Shown: positions 1 to 8,130, counted from the stretch's first letter. The stretch: DNA of 11,000 bases from Akkermansiaceae bacterium (GCA_020627645.1 JAHDGN010000079.1:1-11000); one strand, 5' to 3'. The notes: generated from the sequence alone by a model not told the origin. Made by a program: numbers and translations.

Positions 1-600
1 TTGAGGCGGAGATTTTTGAATTCGATGGGGGCGCCTTCAGATTCGAGGCAGAGGTATCCGGTGGCTGGTGAGATGTTGTTTCCACCGGAGACTTCTTCAC
101 CGTTAACCCACAGTCTGACTTCGCCATCGATGGCGGTGATTCGGTAGTGGTTCCACTGATTGATTCCTTTGGTGGTTTCCTTGGTGGGGAATGAGCGTTT
201 GCCATTTGGGGCGATGGGAGGAAAGGGAGTCATTTTGACGGAGCCCACCGGGAAGACATCGCCGTGGGAGGTGAACCAGTCTGCGGGTTTTCCGGTGTTT
301 TTGGTGTAGATCTTTCCGTAGTCGAGGTCGAGAACTTGAACTTCGATTCCGTGTGGGAGCCGCCCTTTCCCTTCTTTGAGTTGAGCGATGGAGTCTGGGG
401 TTGCCCAGACGAATACACCGGAGTTGCCCCCGGGTTTTTTGTGCATCCATTCGCAAGTGAGTTCGAAGTTGGTGAGCTGTTGAGGGTATTTAATGACGCC
501 GACGGGTTTTCCGGTGCAGAAGGCGTGGCCATCTTTCCAGGTCCAGGTGTCATCGTGGCAATTGACGTTGATGAAGTCTTTGCCGGTGAGGGTGATCCAG
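1..600. repeat. Direct repeat copy 1: DUF1080 coding region
   Basis: This stretch aligns base for base, with no net insertion or deletion, to 4220-4819 (constant offset 4,219). In a hand-counted 120-bp section (181-300 against 4400-4519) there are 15 mismatches, about 87% identity. Similarity fades near 600, where the lipoprotein leader begins in this copy and the linker to the cytochrome domain lies in the other. Both copies have the same orientation. Confidence 0.85.
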
Positions 601-698
601 TTGTCCTCCTTGGGTTGGGTTTTGGATGATGGAGTAGATGGTTTGCAGCTGTTGAGAAAAATGGTGGTCGTGATGGCAATGAGTGAGGCGAATTTCAT
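1..698 (-). CDS. DUF1080 / 3-keto-disaccharide hydrolase-like lipoprotein (3' end cut by window edge)
   Basis: The frame is open from an ATG at 698 to the window edge (232 codons seen). The paralogue at 4207-7518 ends only four residues further on (KILP), so nearly all of the protein is here. The N-terminus is a short hydrophobic segment ending FLNSC, with Cys18 as a plausible lipidation site, so I infer a lipoprotein facing the periplasm or cell surface. The rest is one DUF1080 (PF06439) concanavalin-like domain, with NVNCHDDTWTW, FCTGKPVGVI, CEWMHKKPGGNSG, GIEVQVLD, DWFTSHGDVFPVG, WNHYRI and LESEGAPIEFKNLRL. Characterised DUF1080 members cleave 3-keto-glycosides; the substrate here is unknown. 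About four fifths of residues match the C-terminal domain of the 4207-7518 protein. No Shine-Dalgarno is visible. It is divergent from the gene at 904. Other minus-strand frames inside it (103-456, 230-679) are shadows. Confidence 0.88.
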   Translation of the reverse strand, partial: MKFASLIAITTTIFLNSCKPSTPSSKTQPKEDNWITLTGKDFINVNCHDDTWTWKDGHAFCTGKPVGVIKYPQQLTNFELTCEWMHKKPGGNSGVFVWATPDSIAQLKEGKGRLPHGIEVQVLDLDYGKIYTKNTGKPADWFTSHGDVFPVGSVKMTPFPPIAPNGKRSFPTKETTKGINQWNHYRITAIDGEVRLWVNGEEVSGGNNISPATGYLCLESEGAPIEFKNLRL

Positions 699-841
699 GA
701 TCTGTGCAGATTGATACGGACTTTTGAAGGGTTTGTCTAACAATGGAGATGGGTTTGTAGGAGGGAAAGACATAAATTATTGATTTTCAATGATTTAGGT
801 CTTTTTAAAGTGTTGGTTTTTGTTAGAGGGTGGCCATGCTC

Positions 842-863
842 AAGGGGGGGAGGCTTTGGCCTT
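842..863. repeat. Short G-rich direct repeat, copy 1
   Basis: A 22-bp G-rich string begins AAGGGGGGGAGG and ends TTTGGCCTT. It recurs almost unchanged at 4186-4208, with one substitution and one extra T. The two copies lie on either side of the 904-4074 gene. It could be a dispersed repeat or a coincidence of G-rich sequence; the function is unknown. Confidence 0.45.
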
Positions 864-903
864 GTCGTTTTTTGACGGGTTGAGGGTGTTCCCTGCGAGA
901 AAC

Positions 904-3900
904 ATGATTGAAAAAAGCAGAACGATGAAAACAAATGCAGACACGAAAAAATTGGCACGAAGGCCTCATTGGAGGTCCTTGATTGGAATTGGGGTTGCAA
1001 TGGTGGGGCTGTTGGTGAGCGGCTGGGCGGAAGGTAAGCCGAGTTGGGCCCCTGGGGCCTTGGATCCAATTATGAGTCCGGGGGTGATGGCGGCGAGTTG
1101 TTCGGCGCAGAGGCGGGACAATTTGGGTAATCCGGTGGCGGCAGCCGATGCCTATGTCTACGGATTGATGGATTTGCGTAATCCGTCTCCGGGGGATTAT
1201 ACAACATTGGGTGTGAGTGCGACGATGTGGAATGCTCCGATGTGGCATGATTCGACTTGGTCTGCGGAACAGATGGGATGCATTTTTGGGATTGCGGTTG
1301 ATGGTGAGGGGAATACTTATACGGCGGCCAATGGGTTGTGGGAGCCGGTTTATTCTCCGTCGAATTACGGAGATCCGTGGTTGATTTACGGTAATATCGG
1401 ACGTGCGGGGAGTGATGAGTTGGGTGCGTCGGGAACGATCTACAAAGTGGATGCCTTGACTGGGGTGGCGACGGTTTTTGCGCGAGTGCCTCAGGTGTCT
1501 GATCCGAATCTTCCGATTGACCCGGTGGTAGGGACCGTCAGGGGCGGTCCAGGGATTGGAAATATTTCGGTCGATGTGGTGTCGGGGAATCTTTTCGCGA
1601 CGAGTTTGGATGATGGTAGAATTTACCAATATGATCCGGCAGGAGTTTTGTTAGGGACCTTTGATCCATTTACGGTGGAAGCTAGCCCGACGCCGGGAAT
1701 GATTCCTTTGGGTGAGCGGCTGTGGGCGATTGAGGTCCACGCAGGGAAGGTCTATTTTGCGGTTTGGAATGGAGGGGCGGTGGGAAGTGAGAATGAGATT
1801 TGGAGCGTGAGTCTCACGGGGGGAGTGATTGATGCGGCGTCGTTGGCGCAGGAGATGGTGGTGCCTGCTTCTTATGGTGCTAATGCGACTGACTCGGTGA
1901 CGGTGTCAGATTTGTCGTTTTCGAGTGATGGGTTGACGATGTTGATTGGTGAGCGTTGTCTGCGTCGTGCGGGTGCGAATGGGGCATTGCCGGACTACTA
2001 TGCTCCTAAGAATCATACCACAGCAGCGAGGCGAGCAGAGTTTGTTTCAGGGGCATGGATTTTAACTGGAGAGGTTGCGACGGGAAATAGTGTGCCGAGT
2101 GGGGAGTCTTATGGAGGAATTGAGTTTGGTTTTGAGGGGGCGGATTCGGAAGCAGTGGTTTGGATGAGTTCGGCTGATATTGCGACGGGGGCGGGTCCTC
2201 ATGGTTTGCAAGGAATGAGGATGGCGGATTTTCCAGTTCCTTCGGCTCCGCCGGCTCAGGTGGACGATTCTTATGTGGTGCCATATCTGCCTGGGACTGG
2301 TCCTAAGGGCCCTGATTTCAAGGGGATGGGTGGTGATGTGGACACGATGAAAATTGATGAAAGCTGTGTTACGATTGCGGTGAAGGAGGTGGAGTGTCCA
2401 AAAACTCCTGGAGACCCTTTTGTGGTGACCTTGAGTGTGACGAACAATCAAGCTCAGGCGATTTCGGCTTATGGTGCGGTGGCGACGCCAGGATCGGCAT
2501 TGCCTTCTGGGGCTGTGGGAGTTCAACCGTTGCCGATGGGTTGGCAGGGGTTATCGCCGGTGTTGAGCCAGGGGGATTCGGCTTCAATTTCACTCACCCT
2601 GCCTGGTTTGAGTGGAGGTGAGGTGGCTTGCTTTAACTTAACCTTTTTGGATCCCAAATTTAGTGAGTGTTGCACGGAGACTGTTTGTGTGGATTTGCCG
2701 GTTTGCGAATGTGCATTGATCGAAGATCTTAAGGTGGAGTGTCGTCAGTTGGCGGATGGGACTTGGGTCTATGATTTGTCAATGTCGGTGGAAAATACGA
2801 CGAATTTGGTTGGTTCGCCGTTTGCGATTCATGGCATTTCTTTTGGTCCGAACTTTGGCGCATTTTCTCCGAATTACATCGACCTTTCATCTTCACCTTT
2901 GGCTCCAGGTAATTCCCAGGTGATTGGTACGACTTATACTGGATCTTCTGGATTACTTTGTTTCACCATCGTGTTGCACAATGAAGGTAATGAAGAGTGT
3001 TGCTTTGTGGAGGATGTGTGTGTGGAGCTGCCGGTGTGTGGTGAAGGTCCGGTTGCGGATTGTTGTTTTTTGACCCCAGAGAGGACTTTTTGTTGTCCTT
3101 TAGGGGTTGAGGGTTTGGTGGGGAGAGATGGGGCGGTGGTGAGGTATACCATCTGTAATAAGTCTGAAGAGGAGCGACTCTACGAGTGGAAGGTGGAAAA
3201 CTTAGGGCCAGGTGGAGTTGATTTTTTTCAACAGGTTCCGGGGGGAGGTGTTGTTCCCGTAACGGGAGGAAGCTTGGGGCCGATTCCAGCTGGAGAGTGC
3301 TTGAGTTTTGAGCTGATTTTGGTTTGTGAGATGGAGGTGGGTGAGTGTGCCAATTATGCGATTTCGGCATCAGCTGGGGCTGGTTTGCCGGAGCTGGTTT
3401 GCCGGGCTCAGATCTGTCGTCGTGATCCGACATTGCCTTGGGTGAAGGCAATTGAGGGTGAGGATGATGTGGTTCTCGCGGAGAGATTGGTCTCGTATGG
3501 ATATGAGGTTTCAAACCCGACTGAGGAAGATATGAGGGTGCCAGTGGTGATTTCGAGTTCCTATGGAGCTGTGGGGATTAGTCTCAACCCTCGGGAGAGG
3601 GGGCTGAGTGCCGTGAGAACGGTGGTGGAGGTGCCAGCTCGATCGAAGGCGAAATTGTCGGTGTTTCTCAGTCGTTTGGATGGTGGTCGAGTCTTGCCGA
3701 CTGATGCGGTTCGTCTGTTGGCGCAGACTGATTTGTTGTCGGAGTCTCAGACACCTGAGTCGATTACCTTGGTGCGCTTGGTGCGCCGGGTGAAGTCTCC
3801 GTTGAAGGTGAAAAGTTTGTGGTGTGTGTTTGAGGGAGAGAAGGAGTTCGTGCGGATTGGGTTGGCCCTAGAAGCAGGGCCGGTGAGAGTGGGTGTTGAG

Positions 3901-4074
3901 ACCTTGAATGTTGAAACGGGAGAGTGGCAGAGAGTGGAAGTGATGACGACAGCTGAGACGGAAGGAGCAATGGAAGTGACGGTGACTGATGAAAACAAGG
4001 TGTTGCTGACTCCTCAGATGAACCAGGCGAGAGGGATTTTTCGGGTGGTCTATTTGGGGAGTGTAGGGGAGTAG
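904..4074 (+). CDS. Large secreted protein: propeller-like N-terminal half plus three cysteine-rich modules
   Basis: I cannot name the family. The frame is open upstream to a TTG at 820, but I chose the ATG at 904 (1,056 residues) because a signal peptide follows it: basic KKLARR, then a hydrophobic stretch from about residue 25 to 40 and WAEG. The ATG at 925 is equally possible. Residues about 70-470 contain repeated strands of the type found in NHL/SMP-30-like beta-propellers: GIAVDGEGNTYTAANG, GTIYKVDALTG, NISVDVVSGNLFATSLDDG, KVYFAVWNGG and SDLSFSSDG. Residues 488-601, 603-712 and 720-838 form three modules with matching cysteines: C-x9-C near the start, then ECC and VCVxLPVC near the end of the first two. 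A further region without such cysteines (about 850-1056) closes the protein. No PEP-CTERM or other sorting tail is visible. It is probably an extracellular or surface structural or binding protein. It is followed directly by an intrinsic terminator. Confidence 0.85.
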   Translation: MIEKSRTMKTNADTKKLARRPHWRSLIGIGVAMVGLLVSGWAEGKPSWAPGALDPIMSPGVMAASCSAQRRDNLGNPVAAADAYVYGLMDLRNPSPGDYTTLGVSATMWNAPMWHDSTWSAEQMGCIFGIAVDGEGNTYTAANGLWEPVYSPSNYGDPWLIYGNIGRAGSDELGASGTIYKVDALTGVATVFARVPQVSDPNLPIDPVVGTVRGGPGIGNISVDVVSGNLFATSLDDGRIYQYDPAGVLLGTFDPFTVEASPTPGMIPLGERLWAIEVHAGKVYFAVWNGGAVGSENEIWSVSLTGGVIDAASLAQEMVVPASYGANATDSVTVSDLSFSSDGLTMLIGERCLRRAGANGALPDYYAPKNHTTAARRAEFVSGAWILTGEVATGNSVPSGESYGGIEFGFEGADSEAVVWMSSADIATGAGPHGLQGMRMADFPVPSAPPAQVDDSYVVPYLPGTGPKGPDFKGMGGDVDTMKIDESCVTIAVKEVECPKTPGDPFVVTLSVTNNQAQAISAYGAVATPGSALPSGAVGVQPLPMGWQGLSPVLSQGDSASISLTLPGLSGGEVACFNLTFLDPKFSECCTETVCVDLPVCECALIEDLKVECRQLADGTWVYDLSMSVENTTNLVGSPFAIHGISFGPNFGAFSPNYIDLSSSPLAPGNSQVIGTTYTGSSGLLCFTIVLHNEGNEECCFVEDVCVELPVCGEGPVADCCFLTPERTFCCPLGVEGLVGRDGAVVRYTICNKSEEERLYEWKVENLGPGGVDFFQQVPGGGVVPVTGGSLGPIPAGECLSFELILVCEMEVGECANYAISASAGAGLPELVCRAQICRRDPTLPWVKAIEGEDDVVLAERLVSYGYEVSNPTEEDMRVPVVISSSYGAVGISLNPRERGLSAVRTVVEVPARSKAKLSVFLSRLDGGRVLPTDAVRLLAQTDLLSESQTPESITLVRLVRRVKSPLKVKSLWCVFEGEKEFVRIGLALEAGPVRVGVETLNVETGEWQRVEVMTTAETEGAMEVTVTDENKVLLTPQMNQARGIFRVVYLGSVGE

Positions 4075-4093
4075 ATCAACTGGCCTTTTGTGC

Positions 4094-4125
4094 AGGCGAT
4101 CGGAGTCATCCGGTCGCCTTTTTTT
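4094..4125 (+). terminator. Rho-independent terminator of the 904-4074 gene
   Basis: Arms 4094-4104 (AGGCGATCGGA) and 4109-4119 (TCCGGTCGCCT) pair over 11 bp with one T-G wobble around a GTCA loop. Seven Ts follow from 4119 to 4125. It begins 20 bp after the stop codon at 4074. The minus strand has no T tract after the stem, so it should act only for the + strand gene, which converges with the gene ending at 4207. Confidence 0.9.
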
Positions 4126-4185
4126 GCGAACGAAGAGCCCGTGTCTCGATTTGAGTCATTGGTGGAAGTATGATGAGGTACGGTG

Positions 4186-4208
4186 AAGGGGGGGAGGGTT
4201 TTGGCCTT
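4186..4208. repeat. Short G-rich direct repeat, copy 2
   Basis: This 23-bp near-copy of 842-863 starts AAGGGGGGGAGGG and ends TTTTGGCCTT. It lies between the terminator at 4094-4125 and the stop codon of the minus-strand fusion gene (TAA at 4207-4209), overlapping the first two bases of that stop. Confidence 0.45.
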
Positions 4209-7200
4209 ATGGGAGGATTTTGAGGCGAAGATTTTTGAATTCGATGGGGGCGCCTTCTGATTCGAGGCAGAGGAAGCCGTTTGAGGGAGAAATGTTGTTT
4301 CCTCCGGAGACTTCTTCACCGTTGACCCAGAGACGTACTTCGCCGTTATTGGCGCGGATGAAGTAGTGGTTCCATTGGTTGATTCCTTTGGTGGTCTTTT
4401 TGGATGGGAATGAGCGTTTTCCATTTGGAGCTATGGGAGGAAAGGGTGTCATCTTGACGGGGCCGACGGGAAAGACGTCACCGTGCGAGGTGAACCAGTC
4501 TGCGGGTTTTCCGGTCTTTTGGGTGTAGATCTTGCCGAATTCGAGATCGAGAACTTGGACTTCGATACCGTGTGGGAGCCTGCCTTTTCCTTTTTTGAGG
4601 TCTGCGATTGATCTTGGGGTGGCCCAGACGAAAATTCCGGAGTTTCCACCGGGTTTTTCGTGCTTCCATTCGCAAGTGAACTCGAAGTTGGTCAGGGGTT
4701 TGTGGTATTGGATGACTCCGACTGGTTTGCCGGTGCAGAAGGCGTGGGAGCCTCTCCAGGTCCAGGTATTTTGGTGGCAGTTGACGTTGAGAAAGTCCTC
4801 GGGCTGGAGGGAAATCCAGCCGGGGCCTTTGGTGTCATAGGGGGTGGGCTTGTTGGTTGTTTTGGTTACTATTCTTTGCCCGGGTTTCAGGGTGTGGAGA
4901 TATTCGGCGATATCGCGGACATTTTGATCTGTGAGAGCCATTTGAGAGGCCGAGGGCATCCAGGAATGTTTGAGTTTTTCGATTTGAGTTCTGGTTTTCC
5001 GGAAGGGGACTTTGAGGATTTGGCCACCCATGACTTTGAGTTTGAGTGTGCCTGCGTGGAAGGAGTAGTTGGACATCAGGCCTTCGGCAATGTGTCCTTG
5101 TTTTGTTTTGAGGCGGGTGGTTTTTTCGTACCCGTGGGCAAGGTGATCATTCGGATTGAGGATGTGGTGAGAGATTTCCTGGATGGTGCGGTTTTGGCCC
5201 CAGTGAGTGAGATCAGGTCCAAAGTGGACACCAGTACCATCGATTTTATGACACATGAGGCATTTGGTGGCCTGAAGTTTTCCTTGGTTTGAGTTGCCGG
5301 TGAGTTTTGCGATTGTTTTGGCGTTCGATGTTTTTGTGGGAGTCCCAAATGTTTGTGGGATCTGGAAGCTTTGGGTGAGTGCTTTTGATTGAAGGTTGTT
5401 CAGGTCTTTCGCGATGATTTCCTGGATCGTGATTTGGAAAGGCTCGGAGCTGAAAGACGGGAGTTTTGAAAGGTTTTGAAGGTGATTTAGATTTTCGAGA
5501 CGTTGTTGTTCGTCGCGGTAGGAGGCGAAGGCCATGAGGAGGTGGCGAAAGTCATCAAGAGTAGGTGTTTGGTGGATGATTGTTTCGTAGAGGTGATTGA
5601 CAGCCTCTGAAGTATGAAGTCGCCAGGCGAGATTTTTGGGGATGCGGGTCCAGTTTTTTGGATTTGGGAATTTGGGGAGGACGAGCTGGTTGTAGATTTT
5701 TTGCTCTTTTCCAGTGGCGGCAATACCAAGGGCCTCGAGATAGTGTCTGTCGTGGCCGTCGTATGACGAGAGGAGAGATTGTAAAATATCTCGTACTTCG
5801 TTGAATGGCTGATTGCGAAGGGAGAGGGCGATTTCTCGTTTCAGTGAGATGGGGGCATTTTTGATGATTTGTTGAGAGCGAGAGTTGTTTCCTGCTGGAT
5901 CTACTTGGCGGAGAGCGCGGTAGGCTGTGATTTGGATGTTGGGATCTTTGTGGGTGAGGTAGGGGAGAGTTCGTTGTTGGCCCTCGGGTCCTAGTTGAGC
6001 GAGGACCCATAGGAGGCGTGCGGTGAGGGTGTTGTCCTTGTTGTTTTGGAGTGATTCAAGGGTTGGCCGTAGAGCCACTATCGGACCAGATTTGATGAGA
6101 AGATGAGCTGCGTGGGAGCGGATGTTAGTGGCGGGGTTCTGAAGGGCTGCTAGTTGTCCATTGGTGGTGGTATAGTCGATGGGGGGTGTGATGGGGGTGG
6201 GTTGTTTTTTGTGAGTGATGCGGTAGATGGTGCCTGAGACTTGAACGGTTCGGCGTGAGGTTTCGTTGTGGAAGTCTGAGACAAATAAGGATCCGTCTGG
6301 AGTGATGAGGAGATCGGAGGGAAGGAAGTGTTCGTTTTGATGTGAAGGTTTGAGTTGGAGGAAGGGTTTGTGGGTGCCGAGGTCGATGGCGGATTTTGAG
6401 GGTTTGGGTTGGCAGGCGAGGATTTCTTTTCGAACCATGTCGGCAACTAAGTAGGTGCCCTTTAGGCCTAGGTTGTTATCTTCGAAGTAGACGTTTCCGG
6501 TTGGTGATCCGGCGCCGTAGATGGATCCGGGTGGGTGGGATCCGGGGTAGTTTTCACGCCAGTGGGAGCGGGAGAATCGGGGTTCGAGCTTGGCCCCGGG
6601 TGGTTCTTCCCAGGTTTTGGCGACTTCTTCCCATGATCGGCTGCCGTCGCGGAGATCGGAGTATCCCATGTTGGCATGTTCCATGATCCAGGTGGAGCGG
6701 CAATGAGCGGGGTCGTCGTTGTCGCTTTGGATGATGTCACCGTATGCGGTGACGATCATGTCGTGTGGATTCCGCATGTTGTATCCGGTAGGAGTGAGAT
6801 CGGTTCCGTCGGGGTTCACGCGCATGGTCATTCCGCCAGGGTAGATGTGTCCGTCGGATGATTTTTTGCCGATGGCATCAGGAAATCCGTAGTAGGAGGC
6901 GGAGATGAAGTGTTTGTTGTCTTTCGTTTTTAGATCAGCGCCGCAGTTGCCAAAGGAGAAATGCCATTGGCCGCTGGGAGCGCCGATAACGGCATGGACG
7001 GAGTGGTCGTGTCTTGGGTTTTTGAATCCGGTGAGAAAAACTTCTCGTTTGTCGATCTTTGGGTCGAAGTGGTCGTTTCGGTCGACGTCAGTATAAATGA
7101 TGATGGAGGGGGTGGCTGAGAGGACGATTTGGTTGTCGAAGATGGCGATACCGAGGGGGGCATGACGGAGGTTTTTTTCGGTTACGAAAACTTTGGAGGA

Positions 7201-7518
7201 GTCGGCGGCGCCGTCGTTGTCGGTATCTTCTAGGATGATGATGGATTGGCCGGCAGCGATACGAGGTTTGACCATGTAGTCGATGCCTTCGGTCACCCAG
7301 AGGCGACCTTGGTGGTCGGTGTCCATGGCGACGGGGGAGTAAATGAGGGGGGAGGTGGCCCAGGGTTTGATTTCAAGATGAGGGTGGGCGAGTTTGAAGT
7401 GGCTGGCGGGTATGGATTCGATGGAGCGTTTTTGTTGGGCGAAAGTTTTTCGGTCTGGAGCGATCTTGGCGTTCGCAAGGACTGTGACCAAAAGAAGGAA
7501 AGTGAAGATATGGGCCAT
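4207..7518 (-). CDS. PVC-type membrane-bound dehydrogenase / HEAT / c-type cytochrome / DUF1080 fusion
   Basis: The start is the ATG at 7518 (1,103 residues); an in-frame TTG at 7533 is possible but less likely. Domains in order: signal peptide (hydrophobic FTFLLLVTVL, likely cut after ANA at about residue 17); a propeller of the PVC 'putative membrane-bound dehydrogenase' type (TIGR02604-like, about 30-440), with Asp-rich loops DTDNDGAAD (98-106) and DVDRNDHFD and the typical GYNMRNPHDM and HCRSTWIMEHANMGYSD blocks; helical HEAT-like repeats (about 453-700); a TIGR02603-like haem domain with CLMCH at 753-757 and Met854 or Met860 as candidate distal ligand; and a DUF1080 domain (about 898-1103). 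I infer a periplasmic enzyme that oxidises a sugar, passes electrons to its own haem c and cleaves the keto-glycoside; the substrate is unknown. It starts 35 bp after the pseudouridine synthase stop, so it may be co-transcribed. No Shine-Dalgarno is seen. The DUF1080 part is duplicated at 1-698. Confidence 0.93.
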   Translation of the reverse strand: MAHIFTFLLLVTVLANAKIAPDRKTFAQQKRSIESIPASHFKLAHPHLEIKPWATSPLIYSPVAMDTDHQGRLWVTEGIDYMVKPRIAAGQSIIILEDTDNDGAADSSKVFVTEKNLRHAPLGIAIFDNQIVLSATPSIIIYTDVDRNDHFDPKIDKREVFLTGFKNPRHDHSVHAVIGAPSGQWHFSFGNCGADLKTKDNKHFISASYYGFPDAIGKKSSDGHIYPGGMTMRVNPDGTDLTPTGYNMRNPHDMIVTAYGDIIQSDNDDPAHCRSTWIMEHANMGYSDLRDGSRSWEEVAKTWEEPPGAKLEPRFSRSHWRENYPGSHPPGSIYGAGSPTGNVYFEDNNLGLKGTYLVADMVRKEILACQPKPSKSAIDLGTHKPFLQLKPSHQNEHFLPSDLLITPDGSLFVSDFHNETSRRTVQVSGTIYRITHKKQPTPITPPIDYTTTNGQLAALQNPATNIRSHAAHLLIKSGPIVALRPTLESLQNNKDNTLTARLLWVLAQLGPEGQQRTLPYLTHKDPNIQITAYRALRQVDPAGNNSRSQQIIKNAPISLKREIALSLRNQPFNEVRDILQSLLSSYDGHDRHYLEALGIAATGKEQKIYNQLVLPKFPNPKNWTRIPKNLAWRLHTSEAVNHLYETIIHQTPTLDDFRHLLMAFASYRDEQQRLENLNHLQNLSKLPSFSSEPFQITIQEIIAKDLNNLQSKALTQSFQIPQTFGTPTKTSNAKTIAKLTGNSNQGKLQATKCLMCHKIDGTGVHFGPDLTHWGQNRTIQEISHHILNPNDHLAHGYEKTTRLKTKQGHIAEGLMSNYSFHAGTLKLKVMGGQILKVPFRKTRTQIEKLKHSWMPSASQMALTDQNVRDIAEYLHTLKPGQRIVTKTTNKPTPYDTKGPGWISLQPEDFLNVNCHQNTWTWRGSHAFCTGKPVGVIQYHKPLTNFEFTCEWKHEKPGGNSGIFVWATPRSIADLKKGKGRLPHGIEVQVLDLEFGKIYTQKTGKPADWFTSHGDVFPVGPVKMTPFPPIAPNGKRSFPSKKTTKGINQWNHYFIRANNGEVRLWVNGEEVSGGNNISPSNGFLCLESEGAPIEFKNLRLKILP
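4220..4819. repeat. Direct repeat copy 2: DUF1080 domain of the fusion gene
   Basis: This is the partner of 1-600, in the same orientation, offset 4,219 bp, with no net gaps. It encodes most of the C-terminal DUF1080 domain of the 4207-7518 protein. Long blocks are identical at protein level, for example KMTPFPPIAPNGKRSFP and WVNGEEVSGGNNISP. Confidence 0.85.
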
Positions 7519-7553
7519 AAGGTTTATGATCAAACGTTGAAATTGTTTCGGAT

Positions 7554-8129
7554 TTATCTAGCGAAGACTGCGGATCGTTCTTCTGGGGTGAGTTCGCGCC
7601 ATTGTCCTGGGGGGAGGTTGCCGAGGGGGAACGCACCGATACCTTCACGAAGTAGTCGGAGGGTGGGGTGGCCGATGGCGGCGGTCATGCGGCGGACTTG
7701 GCGATTTTTGCCTTCGCGGAGTTCGAGTCGAAGCCAGGTATCGATGATGTTTTTTCGGAAGCGGACTGGAGGATCTCGTTCAGGAACGGGAGGGGGGTCT
7801 TTGAGGGCTTTGGCTCGGCAGGGCAGGCATTGATGTCCTTTGATGATGAGGGTGCCCGAGCGGAGTTTTTGGAGCGATTCGAGGGTGGGTTGTCCTTCGA
7901 CAAGGGTGAGGTATCGGCGGCGGTGTTTGTATTTGGGGTTGAGAAGTCGGTCTTCAAGTTGTTTTTCGTCTGTGAAGAGAAGGAGACCTTCGGAGTCCAT
8001 GTCGAGCCGGCCAACGGGGAGGGCGTTCTTAGGAAAATTGAATTCTTGGAGGGTGCGTTGATTTTCTTCGCCTGGGTTTTGGTTGAACTGGCTGAGGATT
8101 CCGTAGGGTTTGTTGAAGGCGAGGAGCAT
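7554..8129 (-). CDS. rluE: rRNA pseudouridine synthase, RsuA/RluE type without S4 domain
   Basis: The protein has 191 residues and starts at the ATG at 8129. It converts a uridine in ribosomal RNA to pseudouridine in the cytoplasm. The N-terminus LLAFNKPYGILSQF, the catalytic block GRLDMDSEGLLLFT (Asp43 as the nucleophile) and the C-terminal GKNRQVRRMTAAIGHPTLRL are family signatures. The chain begins directly with the catalytic domain and lacks the S4 RNA-binding domain of RsuA, RluB and RluF. With its length and the LSQF motif this points to RluE, which modifies U2457 of E. coli 23S rRNA. The target here is inferred, and RluE against another short RsuA-family member is not fully settled. 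It lies 33 bp downstream of the four-helix-bundle gene and 35 bp upstream of the fusion gene. No Shine-Dalgarno is seen; a heptamer repeat sits just before the start. Confidence 0.92.
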   Translation of the reverse strand: MLLAFNKPYGILSQFNQNPGEENQRTLQEFNFPKNALPVGRLDMDSEGLLLFTDEKQLEDRLLNPKYKHRRRYLTLVEGQPTLESLQKLRSGTLIIKGHQCLPCRAKALKDPPPVPERDPPVRFRKNIIDTWLRLELREGKNRQVRRMTAAIGHPTLRLLREGIGAFPLGNLPPGQWRELTPEERSAVFAR

Positions 8130-8130
8130 T

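Noticed and set aside
98..160. Idea that the Asp-rich loops of the fusion protein (its residues 98-106 and about 143-151) form a dockerin or EF-hand module
   Set aside because: The loops are isolated within propeller sequence and lack the flanking helices or the paired repeat of a dockerin. They are more likely calcium-binding or structural turns of the propeller. The coordinates given here are residue numbers of the 4207-7518 protein.
103..679. Minus-strand open frames 103-456 and 230-679, with relatives at 4449-4675 in the other DUF1080 copy
   Set aside because: They look mutually conserved, but only because the underlying DUF1080 DNA is duplicated. Their translations are low-complexity R/P/S-rich strings, and the correct frame is the one starting at 698, which leaves the window without a stop.
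779..791. Small A/T-rich inverted repeat ATTGA-TTT-TCAAT in the divergent region between 698 and 904
   Set aside because: Arms of 5 bp in A/T-rich DNA are expected by chance, and no promoter elements could be placed around it, so I do not call an operator.
872..877. TTGACG resembling a -35 box upstream of the 904 start
   Set aside because: No -10-like hexamer lies 16-18 bp downstream, and the position is too close to the start codon.
823..1629. Minus-strand open frame of 268 codons opposite the 904-4074 gene
   Set aside because: The translation is R/H/T/P-rich without any recognisable motif. The opposite strand carries a coherent secreted protein, and long shadows are expected from the strong strand bias.
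4660..5292. Plus-strand open frame of 210 codons opposite the fusion gene, with a similar one at 264-629
   Set aside because: Both are antisense shadows of DUF1080 and cytochrome coding sequence. They have no signal, domain or start context, and their similarity follows from the duplication.
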